Positions 10,281 to 18,736 of a stretch of DNA of 64,000 nucleotides are shown here, piece after piece (position 1 is the first letter of the stretch; each line of letters starts with the position of its first letter). The DNA lies in the NCBI RefSeq assembly GCF_036898465.1, contig NZ_JARUMJ010000001.1:310001-374000 (forward strand), written 5' to 3'. This DNA is from Streptomyces sp. B21-105 (lineage in GTDB: Bacteria > Actinomycetota > Actinomycetes > Streptomycetales > Streptomycetaceae). Both the position numbers and the translations under genes were made by a program. The notes below the pieces were generated by a model that saw only the letters and a list, made by a program, of their open reading frames with translations, made no database searches and had not been told where the DNA came from.

Positions 10281-11456
10281 TCAACTGCGCCGGTGATAGG
10301 CCTTGTTGGCGATGCGCCAGCCGTCGTCGACGCGGACCAGCAGGAACATGTCGGTGAAGGTGTCCACGCCGTGCGAGAGCGTCATGGTCGCGGTCGCGAC
10401 GGTGCCGTGCACGTCGATGGTGTCGATCCGGCGAGACCGGTTCGGTTCGTCGGGGGCCGGCCGGCCGGGGAAGAGGGCGCAGTACTCGTCCAGCGGCCAC
10501 GAGACGAACGCGCCGTCCCGGATCCCTTCGATGTGGGCGGTGGGCAGGAAGGCACGGTGGAAATGGGTGGGGTCGCCGGTGGCGTGACCACGGATGTAGG
10601 CGCGGAGCGGTTCGAGGACGGCGTCCTGCACGGCGGGGACCGTCGCGGCGACGGCGATGTCGGACTCGGGATCGCCGGCGGCGTCGAGCAGCCTGGCCGC
10701 GCTGTGCAGAGGGGTGTTCGAGGCGGCGGTCAGCAACGTCAGGTCCTTGGCCAGCGCACCGATGGTGAATTCAGCGCTGAGCGTGTCCGACTCGCCGACC
10801 AGAAAGGGTCGTTCGACCAGGAAGGGTCGTTTGCGGGCCACGAGCGCGCCCAGCTGGCCGAGTTCGAGGACGTCCAGCGTCTGGGCGCGGGGCAGGCCGA
10901 GGGCGTCGGACTGACGCAGTGAGTCGCGCAGCGCGAGGACGGCGCCGGCGAGGCCGTTGTTGGCGATCAGCTTGAGCGACGCGGCGGTGGCGGCGTCGTC
11001 GACGCGGCGCACGGTGCCGAGCGCGTCGAGCACGGGCCGGGTCCGTTCGAAGGCGTCCTGGCCGGCGGCGGTGAGAATCTGCAGGGCGCCCGCCGAGGCA
11101 GCGGGGACGGAGCCGAGCACGGGCGCGTGTACGTAGGATTCGCCGAACTGCCGTGCCAGCTCCGATGCTTCGGCGGGAGCGATGGTGCCGGTGTTCAGCA
11201 CGATCGTGTCCGGTCGCAGCGAGCCGCGGACGTCGTCGAGGACCTTCCGGCAGGCCGGACCGTCGAACAACGCCAGGAGCACGAGGCCGGCTTTCGCCAC
11301 GGCCTCGTTCACATCGGTGGTCGTGCGTACGGCGCCTGACGTGCGCCCGGAACGTGTCCAGCCGACGACGTCCCAGTCCTCGGCGGCCAGTCGTGTCGCC
11401 ATCGCGTCGCCCATGCGGCCCAGACCGAGGACGGCGATCGTGTGCGGTGAGGTCAT
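10281..11456 (-). CDS. beta-hydroxyacid-dehydrogenase-like oxidoreductase fused to an NTF2-like domain
   Basis: 391 residues. Residues 1-290 are a 6-phosphogluconate/3-hydroxyisobutyrate dehydrogenase-type protein: nucleotide motif GLGRMGDAMA, substrate loop VLNTGTIAPAEA, catalytic-type lysine in SLKLIANNGLAG. Residues about 290-391 form an NTF2-like domain of the lumazine-binding/DUF4440 type (HFHRAFLPTAHIEGIRDGAFV...VRVDDGWRIANKAY). Each domain normally occurs as a separate protein, so the fusion is unusual. It may reduce an imine or semialdehyde with the second domain binding product; this is inference. A LysR gene is divergent from it and probably regulates it. Confidence 0.85.
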   Translation of the reverse strand: MTSPHTIAVLGLGRMGDAMATRLAAEDWDVVGWTRSGRTSGAVRTTTDVNEAVAKAGLVLLALFDGPACRKVLDDVRGSLRPDTIVLNTGTIAPAEASELARQFGESYVHAPVLGSVPAASAGALQILTAAGQDAFERTRPVLDALGTVRRVDDAATAASLKLIANNGLAGAVLALRDSLRQSDALGLPRAQTLDVLELGQLGALVARKRPFLVERPFLVGESDTLSAEFTIGALAKDLTLLTAASNTPLHSAARLLDAAGDPESDIAVAATVPAVQDAVLEPLRAYIRGHATGDPTHFHRAFLPTAHIEGIRDGAFVSWPLDEYCALFPGRPAPDEPNRSRRIDTIDVHGTVATATMTLSHGVDTFTDMFLLVRVDDGWRIANKAYHRRS

Positions 11457-11551
11457 GCACGCCAGGCTCCTGCCCGGCCGTGCATGCGACAAGCGCAGAT
11501 CTCGCAGCTCAGCCCTGCGTGACATGCATACCGGATGGTCATACTGGTGCC

Positions 11552-12505
11552 ATGGATCTGACGGTGTGGCGGACCTTCGTGACGGTGTGCCGGCTCGGGT
11601 CGCTGTCGGCGGCGGCTGCCGCGCTCCATCACACGCAGTCGGCCGTCTCGCGGCAGATCGCCGGACTGGAGCGGCAGCTCGGAGTGCCGCTGATGGAACG
11701 CCATGCGCGCGGGATGCGTCCGACGCCTGCCGGCGAGGTGTTCCGGCGCCATGCTCTGGCCACGCTCAACGAGGCCGACCGCGCCATTCGTGCCGTACGG
11801 GAGGCCGGTGCGGGAGCGTACGACCGACCACTGGCCGTCGGCGCAACGCCGTCCCTGGCCGCGGGAGTCGTCCCCGAGGCCATCCGGGACCTGCTGAGAG
11901 ACACCGGATCGCTGCGGTGGAGCCTGCTGCCCGGCCTGAGTGCGGCACTGCACGACCGCGTGATCGCCGGCGATCTCGACATCGCCGTCGTGACCGACGC
12001 ACCGCCGGGACTGCCCGAGGAGCCACGGCTCGAACGCCGGTTCCTCGGGCTGGACGACATGGTCGTCGTGGTGCCCGTCGGGCATCCGCAGGCCGGGCAC
12101 GGTCCGGTGCGCATGCAGACGCTCGCCGATCAGACCTGGGCCGAGGACAACGACGGCTCGGCCGCGCTCTTGCACCAGCATGCCGCCCGTGCCGGAGTCA
12201 GCGCCCGCATCGATCTCATGGCAGCCGATCTGCCCGGCAAGCTGGCCCTGGTCGCCACCGGTCATGCCATCGCGCTGATCCCCGGGGTGCTGATGGGCAC
12301 GCTGCGACCCGACGTCACCGCCGTGGCTCTCGTCGACCCCCCGACCCGCGGCGTCTACACGATCACGCCGCGTCGCGATCCCCACCCCGCCGCGGCGTCC
12401 CTGTCCGACCGGCTCGCCACAGCCTTCGCCGGGGCCCCGGCCGGCTCGAGCGGGAACCGGCCGACCTGGACGGACGCAGCCCCGGGAGGCACGCTCTCCG
12501 GCTGA
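11552..12505 (+). CDS. LysR-family transcriptional regulator
   Basis: 317 residues. Amino-terminal winged helix (VWRTFVTVCRLGSLSAAAAALHHTQSAVSRQIAGLERQLG, about 4-43) and a periplasmic-binding-like effector domain (about 90-295). The gene starts 95 bases from the oppositely oriented dehydrogenase fusion, the classic LysR target arrangement. The short gap contains ATGCATACC and TCATAC words that could be T-N11-A half-sites. The last 20 residues are a disordered Gly/Ser/Pro tail. Confidence 0.93.
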   Translation: MDLTVWRTFVTVCRLGSLSAAAAALHHTQSAVSRQIAGLERQLGVPLMERHARGMRPTPAGEVFRRHALATLNEADRAIRAVREAGAGAYDRPLAVGATPSLAAGVVPEAIRDLLRDTGSLRWSLLPGLSAALHDRVIAGDLDIAVVTDAPPGLPEEPRLERRFLGLDDMVVVVPVGHPQAGHGPVRMQTLADQTWAEDNDGSAALLHQHAARAGVSARIDLMAADLPGKLALVATGHAIALIPGVLMGTLRPDVTAVALVDPPTRGVYTITPRRDPHPAAASLSDRLATAFAGAPAGSSGNRPTWTDAAPGGTLSG

Positions 12506-12509
12506 GCGG

Positions 12510-13064
12510 TCAGGCTGCGCGGCAGAGCGTCGCCGGGTCGGTCGGAGCCGCGCCGCGGGTGGCTGCCGGACGCACGGGACGGGCCGCGCCGGCGGCGTCA
12601 GTGGCCCGCGGGCCGCCGTGCGCGGGGCCCGCGGCGTCCGAACGGTTGCGGGCGAAGACCACGAGCCGGAGCACCGCGAAGCGCGCGATACCGGCGAGTC
12701 CCGTGGCGGACAGGTACACGATCTGTTCGAGCACCACACCGGGCGTCGCCACCGACTGCCGCAGAACGAACATCGCCACGCAGGTCACCGCGTACGCGGC
12801 TGCCGCGGACCCGGCCGACTGCGCATGCTGCCGCCTCGTGGCGGGTCCGCCGGCACCGAAGGTGAAGCGGGCATGCAGCTCGGTGGCGAGGAGCGTGGAG
12901 ACCACGGTGGTCACGGCGTTGGCCAGGACCCAGGGCGTCCAGGAGGCGAGCGCCGCCACTGCGAAGCTCGAGGCGATCCCCACTCCCCCGCCGCACAGCA
13001 CGAAGCGCACGAAAGCGGCGAAGGCGTCGGACATCGCCCGATCTTTGCTCCGTGCTGTTTCCAT
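12510..13064 (-). CDS. GtrA-family membrane protein
   Basis: 184 residues. Four membrane helices are visible (FVLCGGGVGIASSFAVAAL, WVLANAVTTVVSTLLATELHARFTF, AYAVTCVAMFVL, IVYLSATGLAGIARFAVLRLVVF), as in GtrA-like proteins, which are thought to flip or hold polyprenyl-linked sugars for cell-wall glycosylation. The last 45 residues are a low-complexity Ala/Pro/Arg tail. I take the ATG at 13064 behind GGGGCGGGGGG; the ATG at 13034 is an alternative. It is convergent with the LysR gene, 4 bases apart. Confidence 0.85.
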   Translation of the reverse strand: METARSKDRAMSDAFAAFVRFVLCGGGVGIASSFAVAALASWTPWVLANAVTTVVSTLLATELHARFTFGAGGPATRRQHAQSAGSAAAAYAVTCVAMFVLRQSVATPGVVLEQIVYLSATGLAGIARFAVLRLVVFARNRSDAAGPAHGGPRATDAAGAARPVRPAATRGAAPTDPATLCRAA

Positions 13065-13590
13065 GACCCCCCGCCCCGTTGCCCGATCACCGTTGTGTAA
13101 CGCGCGCTTCCCGGCCCCCAAGACCCTTGCCCCCTCATTCCTCATGCCGGAAACGCTACGTTGCATTCATACTTTCGGCAACTGATTTACCCCAAGGGAG
13201 CGCAGTATGCGCAGGTGAACGTGATGAAAATGTTGCAATGATGCCGCACTAACGCAACCCATCCTGCCCTTCGTTGCAACGAGCAGGGGTGAACGCTACA
13301 CCGGGGGCTCCGGCCTGGCAGGGGGCGGGGCTGCCGCCGGTCCCACCCAAGCGGAACCGACTCGCGTCTCACCAGAGCCGTGCTCGGGCGCAGCAGCCAC
13401 CCGGGGTTCGGGCTCAGCGCCTGGCGCCGCATCTGTCGGCTGCCGGCCGACCGCATTGCCGACGGGCGTTTCCCGGGGGTTTCCCGTTGCCCGATCGGCC
13501 GGTCGACGTCTGTCCGTCGACAGGGCGGTCGCACCGTCGGCAGGCTGCTGTTGATCACGCCTGCCCATGCATCGAGAACACAGGAGAATC
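13065..13590. other. 526-base intergenic region with an AT-rich patch
   Basis: Bases about 13150-13260 are markedly less GC-rich than the surroundings and contain GTTGCA three times (near 13160, 13232, 13273). The last copy is the centre of the perfect 12-bp palindrome TCGTTGCAACGA (13271-13282), flanked by CCTGC and GCAGG. Further right is the GTTTCCC element annotated separately. I see no convincing gene on either strand. The region probably holds promoters for both the GtrA gene and the secreted-protein gene. Confidence 0.6.
13466..13492. promoter_or_regulatory. GTTTCCC element, copy 1
   Basis: GTTTCCCG occurs twice 11 bases apart (13468 and 13479), the second continuing into GTTGCC. The 27 bases match the copy at 48011-48037 at 25 positions, and 16 of them (GGGGTTTCCCGTTGCC) are identical to the copy at 46653-46668. 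It lies about 100 bases upstream of a secreted-protein gene start. Shared regulation is inferred. Confidence 0.55.
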
Positions 13591-13920
13591 ATGTTCGGCA
13601 AACACGTCAAGGCAGCCATCATGTCCGCCGCGCTGGCCACGGTGCCGGCCGGAACGCTGGCCGCTCCCTCCGCACAGGCGGCTCCGTCGGCAGCGGCGGC
13701 GGAATGCGGCGTCCGGGCCCACGACGGCCTGCTGTGGTGCGGTAACCGCGGTGACGCACCGACCCGGCTGCAGCCGGTCCACGAGAGCCCCTTTCGAGGT
13801 TTTCGAGGACGAGACCGGCGGCGGAGACCGGCTCGGCGCCCCCGGAGGGCCTACCCTCCGGGGCCTGCCGGCCGGGCGACACCGCCGCCCTTCCTGTCAG
13901 TGGCTTCCGTGCCGGCGTGA
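13591..13920 (+). pseudogene. small secreted protein gene, probably 3'-truncated
   Basis: AGGAGA sits 5 bases before the ATG. Residues 1-35 form a clean Sec signal peptide (MFGKHVKAAIMSAALATVPAGTLAAPSAQA). A plausible mature start follows (AAAECGVRAHDGLLWCGNRGDAPTRLQPVHES). From about residue 68 the frame becomes Arg/Pro low complexity and runs through a perfect terminator hairpin (13840-13863) and into the 3' end of the convergent esterase gene. The sensible part resembles small secreted SH3-like proteins that should continue another 60-80 residues, so I read it as truncated or frameshifted near base 13795. Confidence 0.6.
13840..13863. terminator. terminator hairpin inside the decayed secreted-protein frame
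   Basis: A perfect 10-bp stem, CCCCGGAGGG / CCCTCCGGGG, with a CCTA loop, located between the secreted-protein start and the end of the convergent GDSL esterase. Its position inside an open frame supports the view that the frame here is not truly coding. Confidence 0.75.
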
Positions 13921-14811
13921 CAGGCGCTTGAGCACCGCCCCCGCCATGGCTTCCTCACCCTTGGCGTTGGGGTGTGCGGGTGCGGCGGGCGAGGTGGGCC
14001 GCAGCGGTTCGATCCACCGCTGGTCCGCGGGCTTGCACATGTCGTGACCGACGGTCGGGCCGTAGGTGTCGACGTACTCCGCGCCGCTCCAGCGCGCCAC
14101 CAGACGCAGCATCAGGTTGAGGCGCTTACCGGTGTCGCGCAGGTAGGGGAAGTCGCGCGTGGCGAACGGCACCGAGGGTGCGCAGCCGCTGCCGTCGTCG
14201 GGCAGCAGGTCCGGGTAGCCGACGACGAGGACGCGGGCATGCGGCGCCCTGTCGTGCACGGCCCGCAGCACCCGGGCGACCTTCGGCCCGGTCTTGGCGA
14301 TCGCCACGGTGAGCTCGTCGACGCCCGAGGCGCTGTAGTGGCGCTGGCACGGATTGCCGGTGGGGTCCTGCGGGGCCAACTGGGCGCAGGTGCCGATGAT
14401 GGAGCCGAAGCCGATGTCGTTGCCGCCGATCTGGACGGACACGATGTCACTGTTGCGGCCCACGGCGTCGAGCTGAGGGCTCTTGGTTCCCTGCGGTTTC
14501 CACATGTGCTCGGTCGTGGCCCCGCCGCAGCTGACGTCCTTCAGGACGGCCGTGCGCAGCCGACCCGCCACGAGGGACGGGTAGTTGTGATCGGAGCGGG
14601 CGCAGTAGGCGTCCACCTGTCGGGGAATGAGGGGACCGGAGGTGTAGGAGTCGCCGAGCGCGACGTATCGCGTCGTGCCTCCCCCGCCGTGCGCCGCGGC
14701 GGGTGTCGCGGAGGCGGCCACCAGAGCGCAACTGCCCAGCGCCGCAAGCAAGGTGACGCCCTTTCTGCCACGACCGACAGCCGTTCTCCCCGTACGCGCG
14801 TCGTGCTGCAT
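13897..14811 (-). CDS. secreted GDSL/SGNH lipase-esterase
   Basis: 304 residues with GGGGGAGG before the ATG. A Sec signal peptide (GVTLLAALGSCALVAASATPAAA, about 18-41) precedes an SGNH domain of the Streptomyces lipase/phospholipase A1 type: GDSYTSG (nucleophile Ser about 55), CGGATTEHM, GGNDIGF and the late Asp/His motif in AAPAHPNAKGEEAM. Six cysteines fit the three disulphides typical of these secreted enzymes. It hydrolyses carboxyl esters outside the cell. The extreme 3' end overlaps the antisense decayed frame. Confidence 0.92.
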   Translation of the reverse strand: MQHDARTGRTAVGRGRKGVTLLAALGSCALVAASATPAAAHGGGGTTRYVALGDSYTSGPLIPRQVDAYCARSDHNYPSLVAGRLRTAVLKDVSCGGATTEHMWKPQGTKSPQLDAVGRNSDIVSVQIGGNDIGFGSIIGTCAQLAPQDPTGNPCQRHYSASGVDELTVAIAKTGPKVARVLRAVHDRAPHARVLVVGYPDLLPDDGSGCAPSVPFATRDFPYLRDTGKRLNLMLRLVARWSGAEYVDTYGPTVGHDMCKPADQRWIEPLRPTSPAAPAHPNAKGEEAMAGAVLKRLSRRHGSH

Positions 14812-15122
14812 CGAGCCTCCCCCTGGTCACCCACGCCCACCGGCGACGCCGTCCGGACGGCCGTCGTTCCGTTCGACCAGGCTTGTATACCGCCGAGTAG
14901 GCCATGGGGGCCAGCACCGGGAACGAACCTTCTCCCGCCGAGCCGCGGCGACCTGGTCCCTCCCGCGCGGTTCCTTGGGACTGCGTCACGCTCGTGGCGG
15001 AGCGCCCCGTCGTCGAGGCCCCGGTCACGAAATCGCCGCGACCGGGGCCTCGCTGTCGGCCGGCGCAGGAGGTGCCGACTACGAACAGTTTCTGTCGGCT
15101 ACAACCGGTTGCCGGCCGGCCG
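14812..15122. other. 311-base intergenic region
   Basis: It lies between infA (which ends here) and the start of the GDSL esterase, both on the minus strand. It contains the infA terminator and presumably the esterase promoter. No open frame with coding character was recognised. Confidence 0.6.
15014..15052 (-). terminator. terminator of the GNAT-infA operon
   Basis: A perfect 13-bp stem, CGAGGCCCCGGTC / GACCGGGGCCTCG, with a 13-base loop, 70 bases past the infA stop. Confidence 0.8.
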
Positions 15123-15353
15123 TTACGACTGGTTCCGGTACCGGAACACGATCCGGCCGCGGGACAGGTCGTACGGCGGGAGCTCCACCAGCACCCGGTC
15201 CTCCAGCAGGATCTTGATGTAGTTCTTGCGGATCTTCCCGCTGATGTGTGCGAGCACCTGGTGGCCGTTGTCCAGCTCCACGGTGAACATGGCGCTGCGA
15301 AGGCACTCGACGATCCTGCCCTCGACTTCGATGACGTTCTTGTTCTTGGTCAT
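15123..15353 (-). CDS. infA: translation initiation factor IF-1, second copy
   Basis: 76 residues comprising one S1/OB-fold domain: [42 protein letters not shown] and [17 protein letters not shown] match IF-1 along its whole length. IF-1 binds the ribosomal A site during initiation. Streptomyces carries its standard infA beside the ribosomal protein/rpmJ genes. This copy lacks that setting, begins MTKNKN rather than MAKKQG and has an extended carboxy end, so it is a paralogue. Its ATG overlaps the TGA of the upstream acetyltransferase (ATGA), implying coupled translation. It could be used under particular conditions. Confidence 0.93.
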   Translation of the reverse strand: MTKNKNVIEVEGRIVECLRSAMFTVELDNGHQVLAHISGKIRKNYIKILLEDRVLVELPPYDLSRGRIVFRYRNQS

Positions 15354-16141
15354 CGCACCAACTCCAGGTTGCTGCTCACCGGTCGGGCGCAGACGCCCTC
15401 GAACAGCGCCGAGGCTGCCTGGTTGGACTCGTGGACCTCGGTCCACGCCTCGGCGAACCCGGAACGGTGCTGTGTCTCCAGCGCGTGGGCCAGCAGCGCC
15501 CGCGCGATGCCGCGGCGCTGCTCGCCGGCCCGGACCGCGATCAGTCCGATGCGCGGCCGGATCGCCGTCACCACCCGGATGAGACCCAGGTAACGGTCCG
15601 GCGCCGCGGCCACCGCGTACTTCGACGGGTCGACGACGGTGTCGCCTTCCGGATGGGGAATCACCTCCGCGGGCATCGACTGCCACCCGACGGTCGCCTC
15701 GACCTCGTCACGGATCGCGCGGTCCACGGCTCGGAGCAGACCCTCGTCCGCGTGACCGGCGGGCACGATCGTCACGCCAGGGGGCGGCAGGACCGCTTCG
15801 AGCCCGGTGACCCGCGGGTCGGTCGGCACGGCGTACTCCCACTCGCGGCGGCGGATCGTGAACCCGGCCCGCCGCCAGCCGGCCGTCAGCTCGATGTCCG
15901 CCTCGTCGACGACCGTGTACAGCGGCGCCGGCAGTGCCGCCAGCATCGCTTCCGCGAGGCGGTCGAAGACGGCGCCGTGCCAGGCGTCGACGCTGACGAA
16001 CAAGCGTCCGTCGGGCCGATGCCCCGCATGCCCGCGACCGACCACCAGGTCGTCGTCCAGTGCGTGCCATTGCCGTTCCGCTACGCGCGTGATCGTCACC
16101 GCGTTCGCGCCCGGGCCTGATGTGAAAGGTTTCGTGTTCAT
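15350..16141 (-). CDS. GNAT-family acetyltransferase, tandem-domain
   Basis: 263 residues. GGAGGGAG lies just upstream of the ATG. The carboxy half is a clear GNAT fold: [23 protein letters not shown] is the acetyl-CoA loop (Q/RxxGxG/A type, about residue 210) and [11 protein letters not shown] the last helix. The amino half looks like a degenerate second GNAT domain. The gene is co-transcribed and overlaps by 4 bases with the infA paralogue. A role modifying a ribosomal or translation-linked protein is tempting from context but only inferred. Confidence 0.85.
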   Translation of the reverse strand: MNTKPFTSGPGANAVTITRVAERQWHALDDDLVVGRGHAGHRPDGRLFVSVDAWHGAVFDRLAEAMLAALPAPLYTVVDEADIELTAGWRRAGFTIRRREWEYAVPTDPRVTGLEAVLPPPGVTIVPAGHADEGLLRAVDRAIRDEVEATVGWQSMPAEVIPHPEGDTVVDPSKYAVAAAPDRYLGLIRVVTAIRPRIGLIAVRAGEQRRGIARALLAHALETQHRSGFAEAWTEVHESNQAASALFEGVCARPVSSNLELVR

Positions 16142-16348
16142 CGGAGTCTCCCTCCAGGAGTGCCTCGATCTCAGGCGCTCCTGGCGACACCGAACGTCAG
16201 CCGCCGGACCGTGACGGGATGGGGGAGCACCCATGGGTAACTGTGTTCACGGGTCTCACCTCCATACGACGACTTCACGGTCCACCGCGAAAGTAACAGC
16301 GGGGCGTCGCTTCGCTCAAACCCTTTTCCGACCGTGCGCGAGTCCTCC

Positions 16349-16758
16349 TTATGAGTCGGTCCAGCCGATCGGGTGGCCCGACGCGTCTGTGGTGAGCCAG
16401 GATCCGTCACCGAGGGGCCGCAGGTCGTAGGAGTTGTCCGTGCGTGCGTCGAACCCGGCGCGCACCTGTCCCAGGTGCGCGTCCACGCGGTAATGGCGGA
16501 ACCACTCCTCCTCGTCCTCGGTTTCGCCGCCCAGAGTGACGATGACGGTGTCCGGGCTCAGGTAGCCGCCGCTCCATCCACGTAGACGTGCGCAAGGCCG
16601 GCGGCGACGGCGTGGTCGACGACGTCCTCGTCGGCGGACGGCCGGCAGACCAGGACCGGCGACAGCACGCCCCGGTCGCCGGCAGCCAGGTCATAGGCGC
16701 AGATGCGTCCGTCGACGAGCCGGGTGATCATCTGCTGGGAGCGAGGGATGCGATCCAC
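16349..16758 (-). pseudogene. frameshifted hypothetical gene
   Basis: Reading leftwards, one frame gives MDRIPRSQQMITRLVDGRICAYDLAAG through HVYVDGAAAT and stops. The next frame, without a start of its own, continues GGYLSPDTVIVTLGGETEDEEEWFRHY to WLTTDASGHPIGWTDS and a TAA at 16349. Both pieces have good codon bias and join naturally at about 16560-16575 into one protein of about 135 residues. A one- or two-base indel therefore breaks the gene, or the assembly has an error there. I do not recognise the family; no signal peptide or membrane segment is seen. Confidence 0.75.
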
Positions 16759-16824
16759 GCCTGGCAGGTCAGGGCCTGTCCCGGCCGGGACACTCCTCGG
16801 GCCCGGCCAGGCACCGGGCCAGGG

Positions 16825-17451
16825 TCAGGCGACGGGGCGGGCGTGGACGCTGACCGCGTAGCCGCCGCCGGGGCGGTAGGGGTCGCCGGACCAGGTGGCG
16901 AAGCGCTGCCGAAGCGTCAGTCCGGCGTGTGCGCACCAGTCGTCGAACTCCTCCAGCGTCACCGTCGGTTCCGGCAGCGGCAGGTGCTGCGCGTCCAGTC
17001 CCATACCGGTGATCAGAAGCCCGCCGGGGCGCAGTACGTCGGCGAGCTGCCGCACGACGGCCGGTTCGGTACCGGGGGCCAGCAGGGGGATGACGTTTCC
17101 GGCCGCGAGCGCCAGGTCGAAGCCGGGTTCCAGACCGAGGCCGTCCAGGTGTGCCAGGTCACCGTGGATCCAGTCCTGTGCGGGGGCGTGGCGGCGGGCG
17201 ACCGCGAGCATCGAGCGGTCGACGTCCACGCCCGTGCAGCGGTGCCCCAGCTCGGCGAGCCGGATGGCGATCCGCCCGGTGCCGCAGCCGGCGTCGAGTA
17301 CTCGGGCGGCGGGCTCCAGCAGCGCGTCGCAGAAGGCGGCCTCGCCGTGGACGTCCTGTCCTGATTCGGCCAACCGCGCGAACCGCCGGGCATACTCCTC
17401 TCCGGCTTGCCCGCCTGTCAGTTTCGCCCAACGGTCGTCCTGGCTGCTCAT
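16825..17451 (-). CDS. SAM-dependent methyltransferase, class I
   Basis: 208 residues from MSSQDDRW, with GGAAGG upstream. Rossmann-fold motif I is VLDAGCGTGRIAIRLAELG (about 51-69), followed by the acidic end of strand 2 in CTGVDVDRSML and motif IV in FDLALAAGNVIPLL. The small size fits a methyltransferase_25/11-type enzyme acting on small molecules; the substrate is unknown. It is transcribed in the same direction as the broken gene downstream, 66 bases away, and may have formed an operon with it. Confidence 0.9.
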   Translation of the reverse strand: MSSQDDRWAKLTGGQAGEEYARRFARLAESGQDVHGEAAFCDALLEPAARVLDAGCGTGRIAIRLAELGHRCTGVDVDRSMLAVARRHAPAQDWIHGDLAHLDGLGLEPGFDLALAAGNVIPLLAPGTEPAVVRQLADVLRPGGLLITGMGLDAQHLPLPEPTVTLEEFDDWCAHAGLTLRQRFATWSGDPYRPGGGYAVSVHARPVA

Positions 17452-17726
17452 GGTCTGCGTACCTTCCGGTGGAGCCGAACAGAACGGTGCTACGCACATT
17501 CTTCTTCCTCGACGTCCTGCTCGACGCCCTGCTCGACGTCCGGCTCACCGTGTCGGCGCGCGATCGGCGGCTCCACTTGGGAAGGCGGCTCTGGTTGCGT
17601 CCCAATTCGGCCTGTCGTGCCGCGAGTTATGGCTGAAAACCCCGGTGAATCCGACACAACCATCCACATGGTCCGTGGGTCACATAAGGCAGGAGTAACC
17701 AACTCGTAAGATCACAAGGGGGAAAT

Positions 17727-18176
17727 ATGCGCTTCACTCGCTCCATGCTGGGCGCCGCGGTGCTGGCGACTCTGTCGCTGGGGGCCACGACCGCTCTGGC
17801 GGCACCGGCGTCCGCCGCGCCCAACACCACGCCGCAGAAGGTCTGCGGAAGCAGCTACAAGACCGTGAACTCCGCGCCCGTCGGTTCGCTGGGCACGGTC
17901 TACCTGACGTACAACGCCGCCAACGGCAAGAACTGCGTCACGACCATCCGCAGCAACCCCGGTACCGCCCTGGACATGTCGGCGTGGATCTACGTCCCCG
18001 CCACCGACAACAGCGACGATGACTACGGGCGGTACACGTCCTACGCGGGTCCGACGTACATCTACGGCAAGGGCCAGTGCGTCGACTGGGGCGGCTACAT
18101 CAAGAACGTGTACGTCCAGGTGTCCGGCTCCAACTGCGGCTCGCTGCGGGAGCACCGGGTCACCTACACCCGCTGA
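17727..18176 (+). CDS. sapA: spore-associated protein A-like secreted protein
   Basis: 149 residues. AAGGGGGAAAT precedes the ATG. A Sec signal peptide (about 1-31, ending APASAA) is followed by a mature protein NTTPQKVCGSSYKTVNSAPVG that strongly resembles the SapA family of Streptomyces, a protein recovered with spores or aerial hyphae and of unknown biochemical function. Four cysteines (VCGS, NCVT, QCVD, NCGS) could form two disulphides. It is a single gene between two hairpin-bounded regions. The upstream 275 bases hold no clear gene. Confidence 0.88.
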   Translation: MRFTRSMLGAAVLATLSLGATTALAAPASAAPNTTPQKVCGSSYKTVNSAPVGSLGTVYLTYNAANGKNCVTTIRSNPGTALDMSAWIYVPATDNSDDDYGRYTSYAGPTYIYGKGQCVDWGGYIKNVYVQVSGSNCGSLREHRVTYTR

Positions 18177-18487
18177 CACCCGTTCCTCCCGTCCGGCCGC
18201 CACGTCCGGTGTGACGGCGGTCCTGTCCTGCGGGGATCGCCCGTCGACGGCCGGCGGACCGCGTCATGCCGCAGGCCGCAGGCCGCACAGGAGGTGGTGT
18301 CGGCTCGGCTCGCCCTGGTGGAACCCGCGCGGTTCCGCCAGGGCGGCGGCACACACCGTCCGCACGCCGGACCCGGTCCGCGCGCCGCAGACTTCGCGGC
18401 GAGCGCGCCCGCAGGACGGTTCCGTGCCGAGTTCGCGCCGGAGGCGAACCGACCCTAGGGCGCGCCCGATCCCGGACGGCTGTCCGC
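18177..18487. other. 311-base convergent intergenic region
   Basis: It contains the terminator at 18311-18345 and otherwise nothing recognisable. It lies between sapA and the DUF3253 gene, which face each other. Confidence 0.6.
18311..18345. terminator. bidirectional terminator between sapA and DUF3253 gene
   Basis: CGCCCTGG-t-GGAACC pairs with GGTTCC-g-CCAGGGCG across a CGCGC loop: 14 pairs with one opposed mismatch. Confidence 0.8.
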
Positions 18488-18736
18488 TCAGCGAATGCGA
18501 CGGCGGCGGCGGATCCGGATGGGGCCCCGGGCCGCTGCCGGCTCGACGGGGCGGCCGGCCTGCGTGATCTCCACCTCGCCGGCCGCGACCAGCCGCCGGG
18601 CCGCACGACGTGCCGGTTCCATGAGCGCGCGCCAGCCGTCGTCGCCCCCCTTCTGCACCGCCCGCGCGGCGTCGGAGGGGCAGATGGTGGCCGTCGGGCC
18701 GCGTCGCTCCGGCAGCTCCAGGATCGCCCGCTCCAA
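18488..18736 (-). CDS. DUF3253 protein
   Basis: 82 residues. The sequence ATICPSDAARAV followed by WRALMEPARRAARRLVAAGEVEITQAGRPVEPAAARGPIRIR is diagnostic of the DUF3253 winged-helix-like family, whose function is unknown. No ATG or GTG is available in frame after the nearest upstream stop, so the TTG at 18736 is the likely start; the ribosome site is weak. The last residues RIRRRRRIR are unusually basic. Confidence 0.75.
   Translation of the reverse strand: MERAILELPERRGPTATICPSDAARAVQKGGDDGWRALMEPARRAARRLVAAGEVEITQAGRPVEPAAARGPIRIRRRRRIR

Noticed and set aside
17490..17702. Small acidic frame ending EPDVEQGVEQDVEEEECA on the minus strand
   Set aside because: It arises from a short GTCCTGCTCGACG-type repeat, has no ribosome site, and reads equally well as low complexity on the other strand.
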